A stretch of 64,000 bases of DNA from JAJFUE01 sp041687335 (GTDB lineage Bacteria > Sumerlaeota > Sumerlaeia > MVZB01). The notes under the pieces were generated by a model. It had not been told where the DNA came from and made no database searches. It saw only the letters and a list, made by a program, of their open reading frames with translations. The first letter of the stretch is position 1; each line of letters opens with the position of its first letter. The translations under genes were made by a program, and so were the position numbers. Shown here one piece after another: positions 34,203 to 43,152 of the stretch. The stretch is taken from NCBI GenBank assembly GCA_041687335.1, contig JAWLCE010000013.1, forward strand, positions 1-64,000, read 5' to 3'.

Positions 34203-36734
34203 TCAGTCGAAGGTGAATTCCACAAAAACTTCAACATTGGCGACCTGGCCTTGCGACGTGGAGGGACCCGCCTGGTGCAGCCGGACCCAGATGTGGCGGC
34301 CGGCAGCAAATGGAAAGACGCCTCGATTCCACGTAACGGGACCAATGGGGATGCCATTCTGAACAACCGTATCCGTCAGGTTGACGGTTTGGATGCCCCA
34401 GTCGGGGATGATGATAATTTCGAGCTTCAAGTTGTTGTCGGCGGTTCGCGAGAGCAGATCGTAGCGCCCGACCAGACCGGTCACGCTGCCGGCGCGCGGC
34501 ATATGCATGCCATTATTAATCCCGTGATGGATTTCGAGCGGCGACTGGAGGTTCCAATAGTAGCCGGTGTCGCCGCGCAGGGTGTTGGCGGGCTTGTAGC
34601 CGCAGAGGAGCATGCAGCGATAGCCGGTGAGATTGCCGGCGACCGTCAGATTGCCCGCGGCGGTGACGGCCTGATCGAACCAGGTCTGGCCATCGACCTC
34701 GAGCTTGCCCGTCACGAGCAGGTCGTTGGCATTGGAAAGCCCGCGATTCGAGGTGTTGGTCCCGATGCGGTGGTAGTTCTGATAGGTGCTCGAGCCGGTC
34801 TGGATCCGGCCGACATTGCGCAGCACGGCCCCGCCCATGTTGAGCGTGGCGGAAGCATCGAGCGCAAGCAGATGGTGGGCGAGCGGCGTGGAATCAGCAT
34901 GAAAACCATCCACCGTGTTGGCATCCTCAGCCTGACCCGCCATTTCCGCGTAGTTGGCGTCATCCGCGTATGCTGCGTTCGGGACCAACCCGCTGATGAC
35001 GGTGCCGGGGATCTTGGCGCTGGCATTGAGCGGCAGGAGCGTGTTCGCGGTCGGCGTCGAGCTGGCATGGAAGCCATCGACCTTGTCGGCGTTGTCGGCT
35101 TGGGTCGCCTGCGCCGCCTGAGTCGCCTGGTCGGCCTGCGCCGCGCTGGGGACCTGACCACTGATGACCGTGCCGGGGATCTTGGCGCTCGCATTGAGCG
35201 GCAGAATGGTATTCGCCGCCGGTGTCGAGCTGGCATGGAAGTTGTCGACCTTGTCGGCGGTGGTCGCCTGCGTGGCCTGATCCGCATTGGCTGCACTCGG
35301 GACCTGGCCGCTGATCACCGTACCGGGAATCTTGGCGCTGGCATTGAGAGGCAGGATGGTATTCGCGGTGGCCGTCGAGCTGGCGTGGAAGCCATCCACC
35401 GTGTCGGCGTTGGTCGCCTGAGTCGCCTGGTCGGCCTGCGCCGCGCTGGGGACCTGCCCGCTGATGACCGTACCGGGGATCTTGGCGCTGGTGTTAAGCG
35501 GCAGGATGGTATTCGCCGTCGGAGTCGAACTGGCGTGGAAGCCATCAACCTTATCGGCATTGGCAGCCTGGGCGGCCTGATCGGCATTGGCCGCACTTGG
35601 GACCTGGCCGCTGATAACAGTGCCGGGGATTTTGGCGCTGGCGTCGAGAGGCAGGATAGTATTCGCCGTGGCCGTCGCGCTGGCGTGGAAGCCGTCGACC
35701 TTGTCGGCATTGGCAGCCTGGGCAGCCTGATCGGCGCTGGCCGCGCTCGGAACTTGACCGCTGATGACTGTGCCGGGAATCTTGGCGCTGGCGTTGAGCG
35801 GCAGGAGGGTGTTCGCCTGCGGCGTGGCGCTCGCGTGGAATCCATCGACGGTGTCGGCATTGTTGGCGCTGGCGACGGAGCCCTCGATGATGGCGGCCGG
35901 GAATTTTGCATTGGCGTTGAGGGGCAGGAGCTTGCCCGCGGCCGGCTGCGTGCTGGCGTGGATGCCGTCCACCGTGTCGGCATCGGTGTTCTCATTGGAT
36001 GGAGCCCACTGTCCCGTCGCCTGGTCGAACCTCAGCAGCTGACGATCGGTCGGCGCGGGAGCATCGACATCAGCGATTTCCTTCAGCTCAGGGAGGCCCG
36101 TATTGCGCCAGTGCTGGGTAGCACCATCGTAGCGCAGCATCTGGCCACCCTCGGGTGAATCGATCGCAGCATCGGCAAGATGATCGAACTGCACCGCTGA
36201 GCGTGGGACCGCCGGACGAACACTGGCCTCCGCCCGGTCAAAGATCATGACCGGAACGACGACCCGTTCCGTCGCCCCCTCGGGAAGCGGATCGCCCGAT
36301 GTATCGACGGCCTTGAGCTCGACCGTCCACTGCTGGCGCTCGGCGGTCGGCTCGAGCGTGCGCGTGTTGAGCAGCTCCGGGTCCTGGCTGATGTCGATCT
36401 CGCGCATGAGCAGTTCGGCGAAGACCAGATCTTCGCCCGCAGTCTTGCCCGGGTCATACTCGAGCTGCGCCGCGGGGACCGGCTCGATATGGCCGGCGAT
36501 GCAGACGAGGCCAGGGGCGATGGTTAGGACGTGCTGGCTTGTGCCGCCGACCGCCGCCGCGCAGCCTTGGACAATCGCCCCCTCGCCGAACACCTGCCCC
36601 ACGAGCTTGGTGCGCTCCAGGTCCTGGATTTCCTGTAGCTCGTTCAGCTCCGAGTCGAGCAGCTGTCGGTCCTCGTGGAACCGGATGCGCCGGTAACGCT
36701 TGGCCGGGTCAAATGAGTCGCGTGAAATCACCAT
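34203..36734 (-). CDS. Phage tail fibre with ~50-residue repeats
   Basis: The 843-aa product has an N-terminal baseplate-attachment-like region (YRRIRFHEDRQLLDSELNEL, as in phage fibre base proteins), then about eight repeats of about 50 residues. Each repeat begins DxVDGFHAS and continues LLPLNASAKIPGTVISG. A distal domain of about 200 residues follows, ending FVEFTFD. Such repeats build the beta-rich shaft of fibres, and the distal part should bind the host surface. I chose ATG 36734 (GGAGGC upstream); the longer frame would begin inside the neighbouring gene. Near-identical repeats allow fibre length to change by recombination. Confidence 0.87.
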   Translation of the reverse strand: MVISRDSFDPAKRYRRIRFHEDRQLLDSELNELQEIQDLERTKLVGQVFGEGAIVQGCAAAVGGTSQHVLTIAPGLVCIAGHIEPVPAAQLEYDPGKTAGEDLVFAELLMREIDISQDPELLNTRTLEPTAERQQWTVELKAVDTSGDPLPEGATERVVVPVMIFDRAEASVRPAVPRSAVQFDHLADAAIDSPEGGQMLRYDGATQHWRNTGLPELKEIADVDAPAPTDRQLLRFDQATGQWAPSNENTDADTVDGIHASTQPAAGKLLPLNANAKFPAAIIEGSVASANNADTVDGFHASATPQANTLLPLNASAKIPGTVISGQVPSAASADQAAQAANADKVDGFHASATATANTILPLDASAKIPGTVISGQVPSAANADQAAQAANADKVDGFHASSTPTANTILPLNTSAKIPGTVISGQVPSAAQADQATQATNADTVDGFHASSTATANTILPLNASAKIPGTVISGQVPSAANADQATQATTADKVDNFHASSTPAANTILPLNASAKIPGTVISGQVPSAAQADQATQAAQATQADNADKVDGFHASSTPTANTLLPLNASAKIPGTVISGLVPNAAYADDANYAEMAGQAEDANTVDGFHADSTPLAHHLLALDASATLNMGGAVLRNVGRIQTGSSTYQNYHRIGTNTSNRGLSNANDLLVTGKLEVDGQTWFDQAVTAAGNLTVAGNLTGYRCMLLCGYKPANTLRGDTGYYWNLQSPLEIHHGINNGMHMPRAGSVTGLVGRYDLLSRTADNNLKLEIIIIPDWGIQTVNLTDTVVQNGIPIGPVTWNRGVFPFAAGRHIWVRLHQAGPSTSQGQVANVEVFVEFTFD
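34880..35985 (-). repeat. Tandem ~150-bp repeats in the tail-fibre gene
   Basis: Around eight imperfect units of about 150 bases follow head to tail inside the fibre gene; the central six are most alike and the two end units have diverged. The unit encodes the DKVDGFHAS to GQVPSAA segment. One unit carries extra codons (the TQAAQATQAD region), which shows unit-length variation. These are coding repeats, not a CRISPR array. Confidence 0.85.
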
Positions 36735-36751
36735 CGGGCGTCGCCTCCGCC

Positions 36752-37285
36752 TCAGATATGGAAAATGCCGACCAGCTCGATCTGCGTGTCGGGGAACTTG
36801 TAGAAGTCGGGGATATGCTTGAGCTCGAACAGCCGGCCGGGCTTGAGCACCTGTCCCTGCGGGTTGTTCGCCGGATTCCACACGCCGCCGGCGGCATAAT
36901 CCGCGGCGTGACCGGCGACATAGTCCACCTCGCCGCCGAAGAAGCCGTATTCGCGGATTGTGATGCCGTTGGCTTCGATCGTGTCGAACTTGAAGAAGAT
37001 GCCGATCGTGTTGGTTTCGTTCGCGGTCTCGCGCCAGGTCTGGCCGTCGACGGCGATCTCGCCATCCGGGTGCGCCTGCAGGAAGACCCGCTTGTAGAAG
37101 CGCTTACGGGCGCGCTCGCTGCGCAGAGCCGTCTGCTCGGCCCGCGGCGCCGGCGGGGTGGCCGGATCGATAAAGGTCGCGTCGCCTTCGCCCAGCGCGC
37201 AGTGCGTGATGCCGTGGGTTTCGAGCCCGAGCAGGTGGCGGGCCATCAGCACCCGGCCCGAGTGGACGATCATGCCTGTTGCCAT
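36752..37285 (-). CDS. Tail collar/fibre-associated protein
   Basis: The 177-aa product carries GIFFKFDTIEANGITIREYG, then FFGGEVDYVAG, a pattern seen in phage fibre-base and collar proteins that sit next to gpI and fibre genes. It overlaps the gpI gene by 16 bp and precedes the fibre gene by 17 bp. It probably links the fibre to the baseplate. Confidence rests mostly on gene order. Confidence 0.65.
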   Translation of the reverse strand: MATGMIVHSGRVLMARHLLGLETHGITHCALGEGDATFIDPATPPAPRAEQTALRSERARKRFYKRVFLQAHPDGEIAVDGQTWRETANETNTIGIFFKFDTIEANGITIREYGFFGGEVDYVAGHAADYAAGGVWNPANNPQGQVLKPGRLFELKHIPDFYKFPDTQIELVGIFHI

Positions 37286-38022
37286 AGCGGGTAACCCTCG
37301 GTCATGGAGATGCTGGAGAACGTCAGCCTGTCATAGCGGCCGATAAAGCTGTGGCCAAGCCGGAAGGGCTCGGTGCGGTAGCGAACCTGATCGAGCTCGC
37401 GGTGCGCAATCTCGATTGCAATGGGAACGTAAGTGGTGATGCTGCGCCGCCCCCAGGCGCGCATGCCGGGTGCCGCCGCCTCGATGACTGCGATCTTGCC
37501 GAGCAGGAAGAACCGCGTGCCGGCCGGCTGGTGAAACTTGAGCGCCCGCCGAACCGCATAAATGTCCACGTAGTTGTCGCAGTGGATGACGGCCGTGCCG
37601 TCGTTGTAGAGGCGCCCGGCCGGGCGTGAGGAGTTCAGGCGCGAGCTGATCCCCAGCCGCATCGTGCGCGGGAATCCCTCGACGAACCGGCCCCGCCAGC
37701 CGAGCGACTCCAGATCGCGCACGATTGCCGCCGGGGTGGACTTGCGCCGGTAGTAGGGGACGGTTTCCTTGATCAGCCGGCGCTGGCGCAGGATGCCGTC
37801 GCGCCCGTCATAGTCGCGGCCGAGCAGGCGGGCGAGCAGGGCGAGATACTTCTCGTCGCAGCCGTCCACGTTGACGATCGAGGGGAACCTGTCGAGGTCA
37901 TCCTTCAGCCCGTCCAGCGTCGGCGCGATCAGCCTGAGGAAGACAGACAGGTCGCCGCTTTCATCCTGCCGGTAGAGCGCGGGCAGCAGTTCAAGTAGCT
38001 TGGTTTCGAAGTATGATGCCAT
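37270..38022 (-). CDS. Baseplate protein gpI (P2-type tail protein I)
   Basis: The 250-aa product starts LLELLPALYRQDESGD, then LALLARLLGRDYDG, the typical N-terminal half of gpI/Tail_P2_I proteins. A basic middle part (RRKSTPAAIVRDLESLG) and a beta-rich tail follow. In P2-like phages gpI joins gpJ to form the baseplate edge. It lies three bases after gpJ and just before the fibre genes, the canonical order. Confidence 0.85.
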   Translation of the reverse strand: MASYFETKLLELLPALYRQDESGDLSVFLRLIAPTLDGLKDDLDRFPSIVNVDGCDEKYLALLARLLGRDYDGRDGILRQRRLIKETVPYYRRKSTPAAIVRDLESLGWRGRFVEGFPRTMRLGISSRLNSSRPAGRLYNDGTAVIHCDNYVDIYAVRRALKFHQPAGTRFFLLGKIAVIEAAAPGMRAWGRRSITTYVPIAIEIAHRELDQVRYRTEPFRLGHSFIGRYDRLTFSSISMTEGYPLWQQA

Positions 38023-38025
38023 GGC

Positions 38026-39435
38026 TCAGACCACCCGCCGCATGTCGAGGTAAACGTTGCCCAGCGCGGCGACCTCGCCGGATTTTAGGCGCACGTTGGT
38101 CGCTGGCGCGATCAGCATGAGATGGCTCACCCCCGGCACCGCATCGATCAGCGAGACAAGTTCAGAAACATGCACGTCCTGGCCGAAGGCCACGTTGCCA
38201 AACGCCAGCCGCTGGGCCAGCGCGGTGTGGATGCGCCGCTCGACCACCTGCAGGTCCTCGCCGGGCAGCATGAACACCTGCGCGTCGATATCGATCGGGC
38301 GGTAGACGGGGTCGATCAGGCGCACCTGCACCGTCGCCACGCGCCGCTGCTCGATGAATTGGGAGAGCTCCTTCTTGAGCAGGCCCGAGGCGATTCCGCC
38401 CCCCTCGGGAGCCACCGCCAGCAGGACCTGCAGGTATGGGAGGTGCGGGCAGTCCTCAGGATCGATGACGCGGGCCTTGGCGATGCCGGGGAAGCCGGTT
38501 GCGAGGGTCTCGAAATCGGTGCGAGTGACGGCTTTCCAGAGCGTGGAGAGCTCAGCCGGTGCCTGCAAGCGGGCGCGCTCGATCGACTCGCGCGGGGCGC
38601 CGCCAACCGCCGGTGCGGGATTAATCACCCTGAGCGGCACCTGCGCGCCGCGATGGTAGACCGGCGTCAGCACCTGCGTGACCAGCTGCGGCCCCAGATT
38701 GCCTTCGGATCCCAGCGTTTCGAGCCAACGGACCTCGATCACATGGCCGTCAGCAGGGATGGCGCCGTTGCGCCCGTCGCCGAAATGGATATGAACAATG
38801 TCGAGATGATCGGTCTCTGCGGTGAAATGAAGGCTTCCGGCGCCGCTGGCCTGGAAGTGTGCCACTTCGCTCCAGTCAGCCCCCTCGACCCGGACCCGAA
38901 GCGTGCCCTCGGCGATCTGCTTGCCGGCCAGCGTCAGCCGTTGGTCCGGCTTGCCATCGGAGGTGAACGACTCGCTCCGGCTCACCCCCTGGCGCGCGTG
39001 GGCATCGGCCTGCGTGTGTCCGGGCTGGATGGTCACGCTCGCGACAGTCTCGAAATCCAACACGTCCTTCTCGATCCGTGCCTGGCAGCGCGTCCCGGCG
39101 GGGATGGTGAGCGGTTCATCGAGCGGCGCGTCGAGCGAAAAACGCAACGTGGTCGTCGCGGCGACCGGGCCTTTCATTCGGTAGCCGATCAGCTTGCATA
39201 GGTTGATGACGCTCTCGCGCCGGCGCGCGGTGGCCAGAAAGGACTCGGCCGCCTGGGCATCGAGGTAGTATGCGAGCATGTCGCCGATGCCGCAGAGCAG
39301 CTCGAGCAGCGTGACGCCCAGGTCCGACGGGTTGAAGTCTGTCCAGCGGTCGGTCAGTTGCGGCACGCGCGCAACCAGCTCACGCCGCAGTGACTCGTAA
39401 TCCTTGTTGGTGTAGCTGATCTGTGCCCGGCCCAA
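38026..39435 (-). CDS. Baseplate protein gpJ
   Basis: The 469-aa product is a Baseplate_J protein: ISYTNKDYESLRRELVARVP at the start, FNPSDLGVTLLELLCGIGDM, a beta-rich middle and a C-terminal IDAVPGVSHLMLI segment. The frame is open to an ATG at 39525, but that ATG lies upstream of, and the intervening codons overlap, the promoter-like element at 39493-39522. A TTG at 39435 with GGAGG eleven bases before it gives the usual gpJ N-terminus and is my choice. It is the first gene of its block. Confidence 0.85.
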   Translation of the reverse strand: MGRAQISYTNKDYESLRRELVARVPQLTDRWTDFNPSDLGVTLLELLCGIGDMLAYYLDAQAAESFLATARRRESVINLCKLIGYRMKGPVAATTTLRFSLDAPLDEPLTIPAGTRCQARIEKDVLDFETVASVTIQPGHTQADAHARQGVSRSESFTSDGKPDQRLTLAGKQIAEGTLRVRVEGADWSEVAHFQASGAGSLHFTAETDHLDIVHIHFGDGRNGAIPADGHVIEVRWLETLGSEGNLGPQLVTQVLTPVYHRGAQVPLRVINPAPAVGGAPRESIERARLQAPAELSTLWKAVTRTDFETLATGFPGIAKARVIDPEDCPHLPYLQVLLAVAPEGGGIASGLLKKELSQFIEQRRVATVQVRLIDPVYRPIDIDAQVFMLPGEDLQVVERRIHTALAQRLAFGNVAFGQDVHVSELVSLIDAVPGVSHLMLIAPATNVRLKSGEVAALGNVYLDMRRVV

Positions 39436-39492
39436 GCTGTTTTTTTCCTCCGACTGTTCGGGGCCGTCGCATCGCGGACAGCCTTCACTGGT

Positions 39493-39522
39493 TAGATACC
39501 CTGAAAATCGAGAAACTGTCGG
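39493..39522 (-). promoter_or_regulatory. Late promoter element, copy P1
   Basis: On the bottom strand CCGACA (39522-39517), 18 bases, then TATCTA (39498-39493) followed by ACCAGTG. Three other copies in the window share the CCGACA box, the 18-base spacer, a GG before the second box and AACCA after it. It lies 58 bases upstream of the chosen gpJ start. Confidence 0.75.
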
Positions 39523-39608
39523 CATGACATCCAGCGAACTTGACCGACTGTCGATTTCACTGGAGTATTTGATGAAAACCTTGCCTCGCAGGGATCCAGC
39601 GCCTCAAG

Positions 39609-40151
39609 ATGACTCAGGTGAAAAAACGGGAGCGATGGATATGCCACCAACACCAGAGCAAGCAATTAGATAAGGCACATCAAGCTGCTGCAAGTGGTGA
39701 TTTGCCTACCCTTCAATATCTCTTCCAGAACCATCGAGAGGAACTGATGCATGCAGGTGATGCTAAAGACTCTCTCCTGCATTCAGCAGCGGCTGGAGGG
39801 AAAACAAATACAATTCAGTGGCTTTTAACAGAAGGCTTCGATGTGAATGCCCTTGATGAATACAATGGAAGTCCGCTCTTTCTCGCTGTTTACAACGATC
39901 ACGAAGAAGCGGCGGAACTTCTACATAAATCTGGAGCACGTCTTTATGTCCCAAAAGGCAATAAAATAATTGCATATATACAACTGGGACTTGGCGCCAT
40001 TTGTTTTTTAGTCATGCTATTCATCCTCATCAATGGAAATTTCACGTCATCCCGCCTGCTGATTTTTTTGATGGCCCTTGGTATTTTTCCATTAGGCATC
40101 TCCGAGGGAATCAAGGGGCTCAAGGGCAAACATACCTTCGCGAACTCTTGA
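39609..40151 (+). CDS. Cargo gene 2, ankyrin-repeat membrane protein
   Basis: The 180-aa product has about two to three ankyrin repeats (LLHSAAAGGKTNTIQWLLTE, then GSPLFLAVYNDHEEAAELLH) followed by two membrane segments (LGAICFLVMLFILI and LLIFLMALGIFPLGI). The ankyrin part is likely on the cytoplasmic side. The gene is AT-rich and rightward, lying between the gpJ promoter element and the gp25 gene, with no gap to the opposing gp25 stop. It is a likely moron. Function is unknown; a membrane-sited binding or exclusion role is possible. Confidence 0.72.
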   Translation: MTQVKKRERWICHQHQSKQLDKAHQAAASGDLPTLQYLFQNHREELMHAGDAKDSLLHSAAAGGKTNTIQWLLTEGFDVNALDEYNGSPLFLAVYNDHEEAAELLHKSGARLYVPKGNKIIAYIQLGLGAICFLVMLFILINGNFTSSRLLIFLMALGIFPLGISEGIKGLKGKHTFANS

Positions 40152-40559
40152 TTATGAGCGGTGGAACGGGTAAACCAGGTTGCCTTCGACCTGCGACTGG
40201 ATGACTCGATACTCGATGCGCACCGACAGGATGTGGCGGTCCACGCTCGCTGGTTTCTCATCGAAGCTGACGCCGGTCACCTGGACGCGCTTCTCCCAGC
40301 GGCCGATGGCGTCGCGGACGTAGTGGCGCACGAGCGCCCTCAGCAGGTCGTCGTTCTGCTCGAAGACCAGCTCATGCAGCCGCGAGCCGAAGTCAGGGCG
40401 TATGAAGCGCTCGCCGATGCGCGTGCCGAGGATCTGGATGATGCTCTCGTTGATGTGGGCGTGCTCGGTCGAGGTGGCGACCGAGACCCCCGGCGCGCCG
40501 GTCCGCCGCATGAACTCGAAGGGGTGCTTGAGCCCCTGCCCGAGGAAATCCAGCCGCAT
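40152..40559 (-). CDS. Baseplate wedge protein gp25/gpW
   Basis: The 135-aa product is a gp25-like baseplate protein: INESIIQILGTRIGERFIRP, then DFGSRLHELVFEQNDD. These small proteins lie at the wedge core and help start the sheath. The ATG at 40559 overlaps the previous stop (TGATG). It ends its block, facing the rightward ankyrin gene end to end. Confidence 0.87.
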   Translation of the reverse strand: MRLDFLGQGLKHPFEFMRRTGAPGVSVATSTEHAHINESIIQILGTRIGERFIRPDFGSRLHELVFEQNDDLLRALVRHYVRDAIGRWEKRVQVTGVSFDEKPASVDRHILSVRIEYRVIQSQVEGNLVYPFHRS

Positions 40560-41389
40560 CACATGTGCTCCAATCCGCAGGCGTCGCAGGGGGCGAGCGG
40601 CGACTCAGTGCCGTCACCGCCAGAGCTGACCGGCGGCGGGAAGGTAATCTCCAGATCGAGCCCGCCGGCCGTCATCAGCTCGATGGTGCCGTCGCCGTGC
40701 AGGACGCCCCGGTGTCCGCTCGTGAGCGCACCGAAGGCCCAATCGCCGGTTGTGGAGATGGGCGAAAGCTCCACCTTCTCACCAATGCCCGCGGCCTTTC
40801 GATGGCCGAGCACGAGTATGGTCCCGATCGGGGTGACGAGAACGGCCGTCCGGTCGGCATGGTTGACGAACAGCCAGGTGCCATCGGGCAAGGTGGAGGC
40901 GTAGCACCTTTCGGCGATCAGGCGCGGCTCGATTTCCAGCGGCAGTCCCGCGATCCCGGCCGCCTCATGGGTCACGTGAAGCGCCTGGGTTTTGATCGTG
41001 CAGTTCATCCCGTTGGGCAGCGTCAGCTCGCGCCCAGTGATCGACAACACCTCCACGTTTCCGGCCAGATCGATGAAGGCAAGGACCTCCTCGACGCTCC
41101 AACGCAGCAGGCAGCCGTCGGAGAGCTCGAACATCCGCCCGCCGGCCGGCAAGTCACGCGCGAGCGTCCCCGGCGGCACGGTTTCGAATGGGAAGTAATC
41201 GGCCGCTGGTTCGGCCGGCAGCTCGGCCAGATATGTCTGCGCGCTTTGCGCGTGGGCTGCGAGCACTTCCTCGGCCTGCGTCTGTAGCGACTGCGACTGC
41301 GCCTGACTCTGCTCGATCAGCCCACGGATCGCGCCCAGATGCGTGCCGATGGTGCTGAGTTCCGCCGCTATTGTTGCAAGATCGGCCAT
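40559..41389 (-). CDS. Phage baseplate-region protein, unknown
   Basis: The 276-aa product has an N-terminal coiled coil (about 1-60, LIEQSQAQSQSLQTQAEEVL) and a beta-rich remainder (HGDGTIELMTAGGLDLEIT), ending with two CxxC-like cysteines (CDACGLEHM). It lies between PAAR and gp25 and overlaps gp25 by one base. It is probably a structural baseplate protein; no family is recognised. Confidence 0.6.
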   Translation of the reverse strand: MADLATIAAELSTIGTHLGAIRGLIEQSQAQSQSLQTQAEEVLAAHAQSAQTYLAELPAEPAADYFPFETVPPGTLARDLPAGGRMFELSDGCLLRWSVEEVLAFIDLAGNVEVLSITGRELTLPNGMNCTIKTQALHVTHEAAGIAGLPLEIEPRLIAERCYASTLPDGTWLFVNHADRTAVLVTPIGTILVLGHRKAAGIGEKVELSPISTTGDWAFGALTSGHRGVLHGDGTIELMTAGGLDLEITFPPPVSSGGDGTESPLAPCDACGLEHM

Positions 41390-41405
41390 GGCCGTTACTC
41401 CTCGT

Positions 41406-41672
41406 TCAGTTGGTCAAAGTGTCGGGGCTGCCGGTGAGGATCACCGCTCCGCAGCCGGTCTTGTCCCCCACGCGAGCATTGGGAGCCGCCTCGGTCAGCG
41501 TGCGCAGGCTGCCGGTCACGATCCGCGTCTTGCCGTGTCCGGGGATCGGGCAGACATGCACATCCCCCATGCGCGCCGCCGGCCGGCCATTGATCAGCGT
41601 GCGAGCGGCGCCAGTGACAATGACGCCCCCGTGACTGGTGATGTCTCCCATCCGTGCCTGTGGCTGGCTCAT
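41406..41672 (-). CDS. PAAR-domain spike tip protein
   Basis: The 88-aa product is a PAAR protein: ARMGDITSHGGVIVTGA, then GRPAARMGDVHVCPIPGHGK, with the repeated glycine-rich hairpins and His/Cys residues that bind the tip metal. PAAR proteins cap the trimeric spike of contractile injection devices. It follows the gpV gene directly, as expected for a spike tip. Confidence 0.9.
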   Translation of the reverse strand: MSQPQARMGDITSHGGVIVTGAARTLINGRPAARMGDVHVCPIPGHGKTRIVTGSLRTLTEAAPNARVGDKTGCGAVILTGSPDTLTN

Positions 41673-41692
41673 GCGTTCCCCCTGCGCCTTTC

Positions 41693-42736
41693 CTACGGGT
41701 TGATCAGCACCTTGTTGCTCGAGCGCACGACCACGTTGCCGCCGCTTCCGTCCATGATGACCGTGCTGCCGGCGCGGTCGGTGGCGCGGATCTGCCCGGC
41801 GGCGCTGTTCATGACGATCGTCTGGCCCGCCTGGTCACGGAGCGTGATCATCTCCTGACCGGCGGTCGAGTCGATCAGCACCTCCTGAAGCCCGCACAGC
41901 CCCACGAGCCGGATCTTCTCGCGCCCGCGCGTGGTATCGATCAGCACCTTCTGCCAGCGCGCCCGTGCTGCATCGCATGACTGGATGCAGACCTTCTCAC
42001 GGTCCTGCCAGGCCTCCAGCAGCACCGACTGGCGCGCCAGATCCGTGATCTCGATCTTGCCGCGCCGGTTGACGATCTGGCTCGCCAGCGCCAGTTGATC
42101 CCCCCGCTCGGCATCCCGCTCGCCCCGCCGCAGGCTGTTGCCGGCTTGCAGGCCCGGCTTGACCGGCCCCTCCAGGTGGATGATCTGGCCCGCGCGGTCG
42201 ATGATCTTGAGCCGCTCGCTCCCGTCGCGGTCGTCGGCCAGGATCGTGTGCCCGGTCTCGGTCTTAAGCAGTACCTTCATGCGCGGGCAGTAGTAGGGCG
42301 GGTGCCCATGATACTTGCGATGCTCCAGGTCATCCTGCCGATCAGCCGCCCGCTCGACCTTGTCCTCGCAATCAAGGCAATCGGCTGTCGCGCACAGCCG
42401 CTTGCTCTCCGCGGGCTGCTCGCCTGGATTGCTGCGCGCCAGCCAGACGCCGCTCCAGATCGGATACTGCACCTGCCCGCCCTCGAACTCGGCCCACACC
42501 GACGCCCCGGGCTCGGGCACCAGAAACACACCGGCGTCATCGTTGCCGCCGTAGGGGAAGCAGGGCGCCGCCCACTCCGACCAGTTCTCGCGCCCGCTGC
42601 CGAGCACCGCCGGGATCTCCATGCGCACGCGCCCGAGCCGCTCCGGGTCGGTGTTGTCGCGCACGAACGCCCGGTACTTGCCATACCAGCGATTCTTGTA
42701 GCGCTCTTCGTGCTGGCGGTCGGCCGTCTCGATCAT
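41693..42736 (-). CDS. Baseplate spike protein gpV/VgrG-like
   Basis: The 347-aa product has the gpV/gp5 OB-fold region (KYRAFVRDNTDPERLGRVRM, then GVWLARSNPGEQP) and a C-terminal beta-helix of short repeats (GQEMITLRDQAGQTIVMNSA, then AGQIRATDRAG, NKVLINP). This forms the membrane-piercing spike. The ATG at 42736 overlaps the stop of the previous gene (TGATG); the longer frame would start inside that gene. A cysteine-rich insert (CATADCLDCEDK) is unusual for a spike. Confidence 0.88.
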   Translation of the reverse strand: MIETADRQHEERYKNRWYGKYRAFVRDNTDPERLGRVRMEIPAVLGSGRENWSEWAAPCFPYGGNDDAGVFLVPEPGASVWAEFEGGQVQYPIWSGVWLARSNPGEQPAESKRLCATADCLDCEDKVERAADRQDDLEHRKYHGHPPYYCPRMKVLLKTETGHTILADDRDGSERLKIIDRAGQIIHLEGPVKPGLQAGNSLRRGERDAERGDQLALASQIVNRRGKIEITDLARQSVLLEAWQDREKVCIQSCDAARARWQKVLIDTTRGREKIRLVGLCGLQEVLIDSTAGQEMITLRDQAGQTIVMNSAAGQIRATDRAGSTVIMDGSGGNVVVRSSNKVLINP

Positions 42737-43152
42737 CAGTGACTGCTCCACCACAGCAGCGCCGCCGAGCTCATGCCGACCAGCAGTGCGACAATCAGCG
42801 AACCGATCGCCGTCCACATCGCATTGCTCTTGGCGTTCGTCTGCACCTGTTGCTGCGACAGCAGGATGTGAAGCTGCGTCTTGATCTCAGTCAGCTGCGC
42901 CGGCAGCGCTGCGAGCAGCTTTTCCTGGCGCCGTTGCCAGTCCTCGAGCAGGATCAGCCGCTCGCTCCACGAAGGATGACCGTTGCCGCCGGCGCCCTTC
43001 AGCAGCGCGCCGATCCGTTCCAGCCGCAGGTCGTGTTCGTCCAGCCGCTCGCGCTGAGCGTCAATCCGCGTCCACTGCGCCTTGCTCGAAGCCTTGAGCT
43101 GCTCGAGCTCTTTGGTCATTCCCGTGCGTTCGGTCATCGGCCCACCACTCAT
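42736..43152 (-). CDS. Coiled-coil single-pass membrane protein, possible spanin/holin partner
   Basis: The 138-aa product has a long coiled coil (LEQLKASSKAQWTRIDAQRE to LLSQQQVQT) and one C-terminal membrane segment (IGSLIVALLVGMSSAALLWW). It lies next to the M15 peptidase and DUF1353 genes and overlaps DUF1353 as ATGA. This resembles small lysis-cassette proteins, but XhlA-type or structural roles are possible. Confidence 0.6.
   Translation of the reverse strand: MSGGPMTERTGMTKELEQLKASSKAQWTRIDAQRERLDEHDLRLERIGALLKGAGGNGHPSWSERLILLEDWQRRQEKLLAALPAQLTEIKTQLHILLSQQQVQTNAKSNAMWTAIGSLIVALLVGMSSAALLWWSSH

Noticed and set aside
34880..35985. Regular repeats that could suggest a CRISPR array
   Set aside because: The unit is about 150 bp, in frame and translated as a fibre repeat; there are no short palindromic repeats with unique spacers and no cas genes.
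34251..36158. Long rightward open frame opposite the tail fibre
   Set aside because: It is the antisense shadow of a GC-rich repetitive gene; its translation is Gly/Arg/Val-biased without domains.
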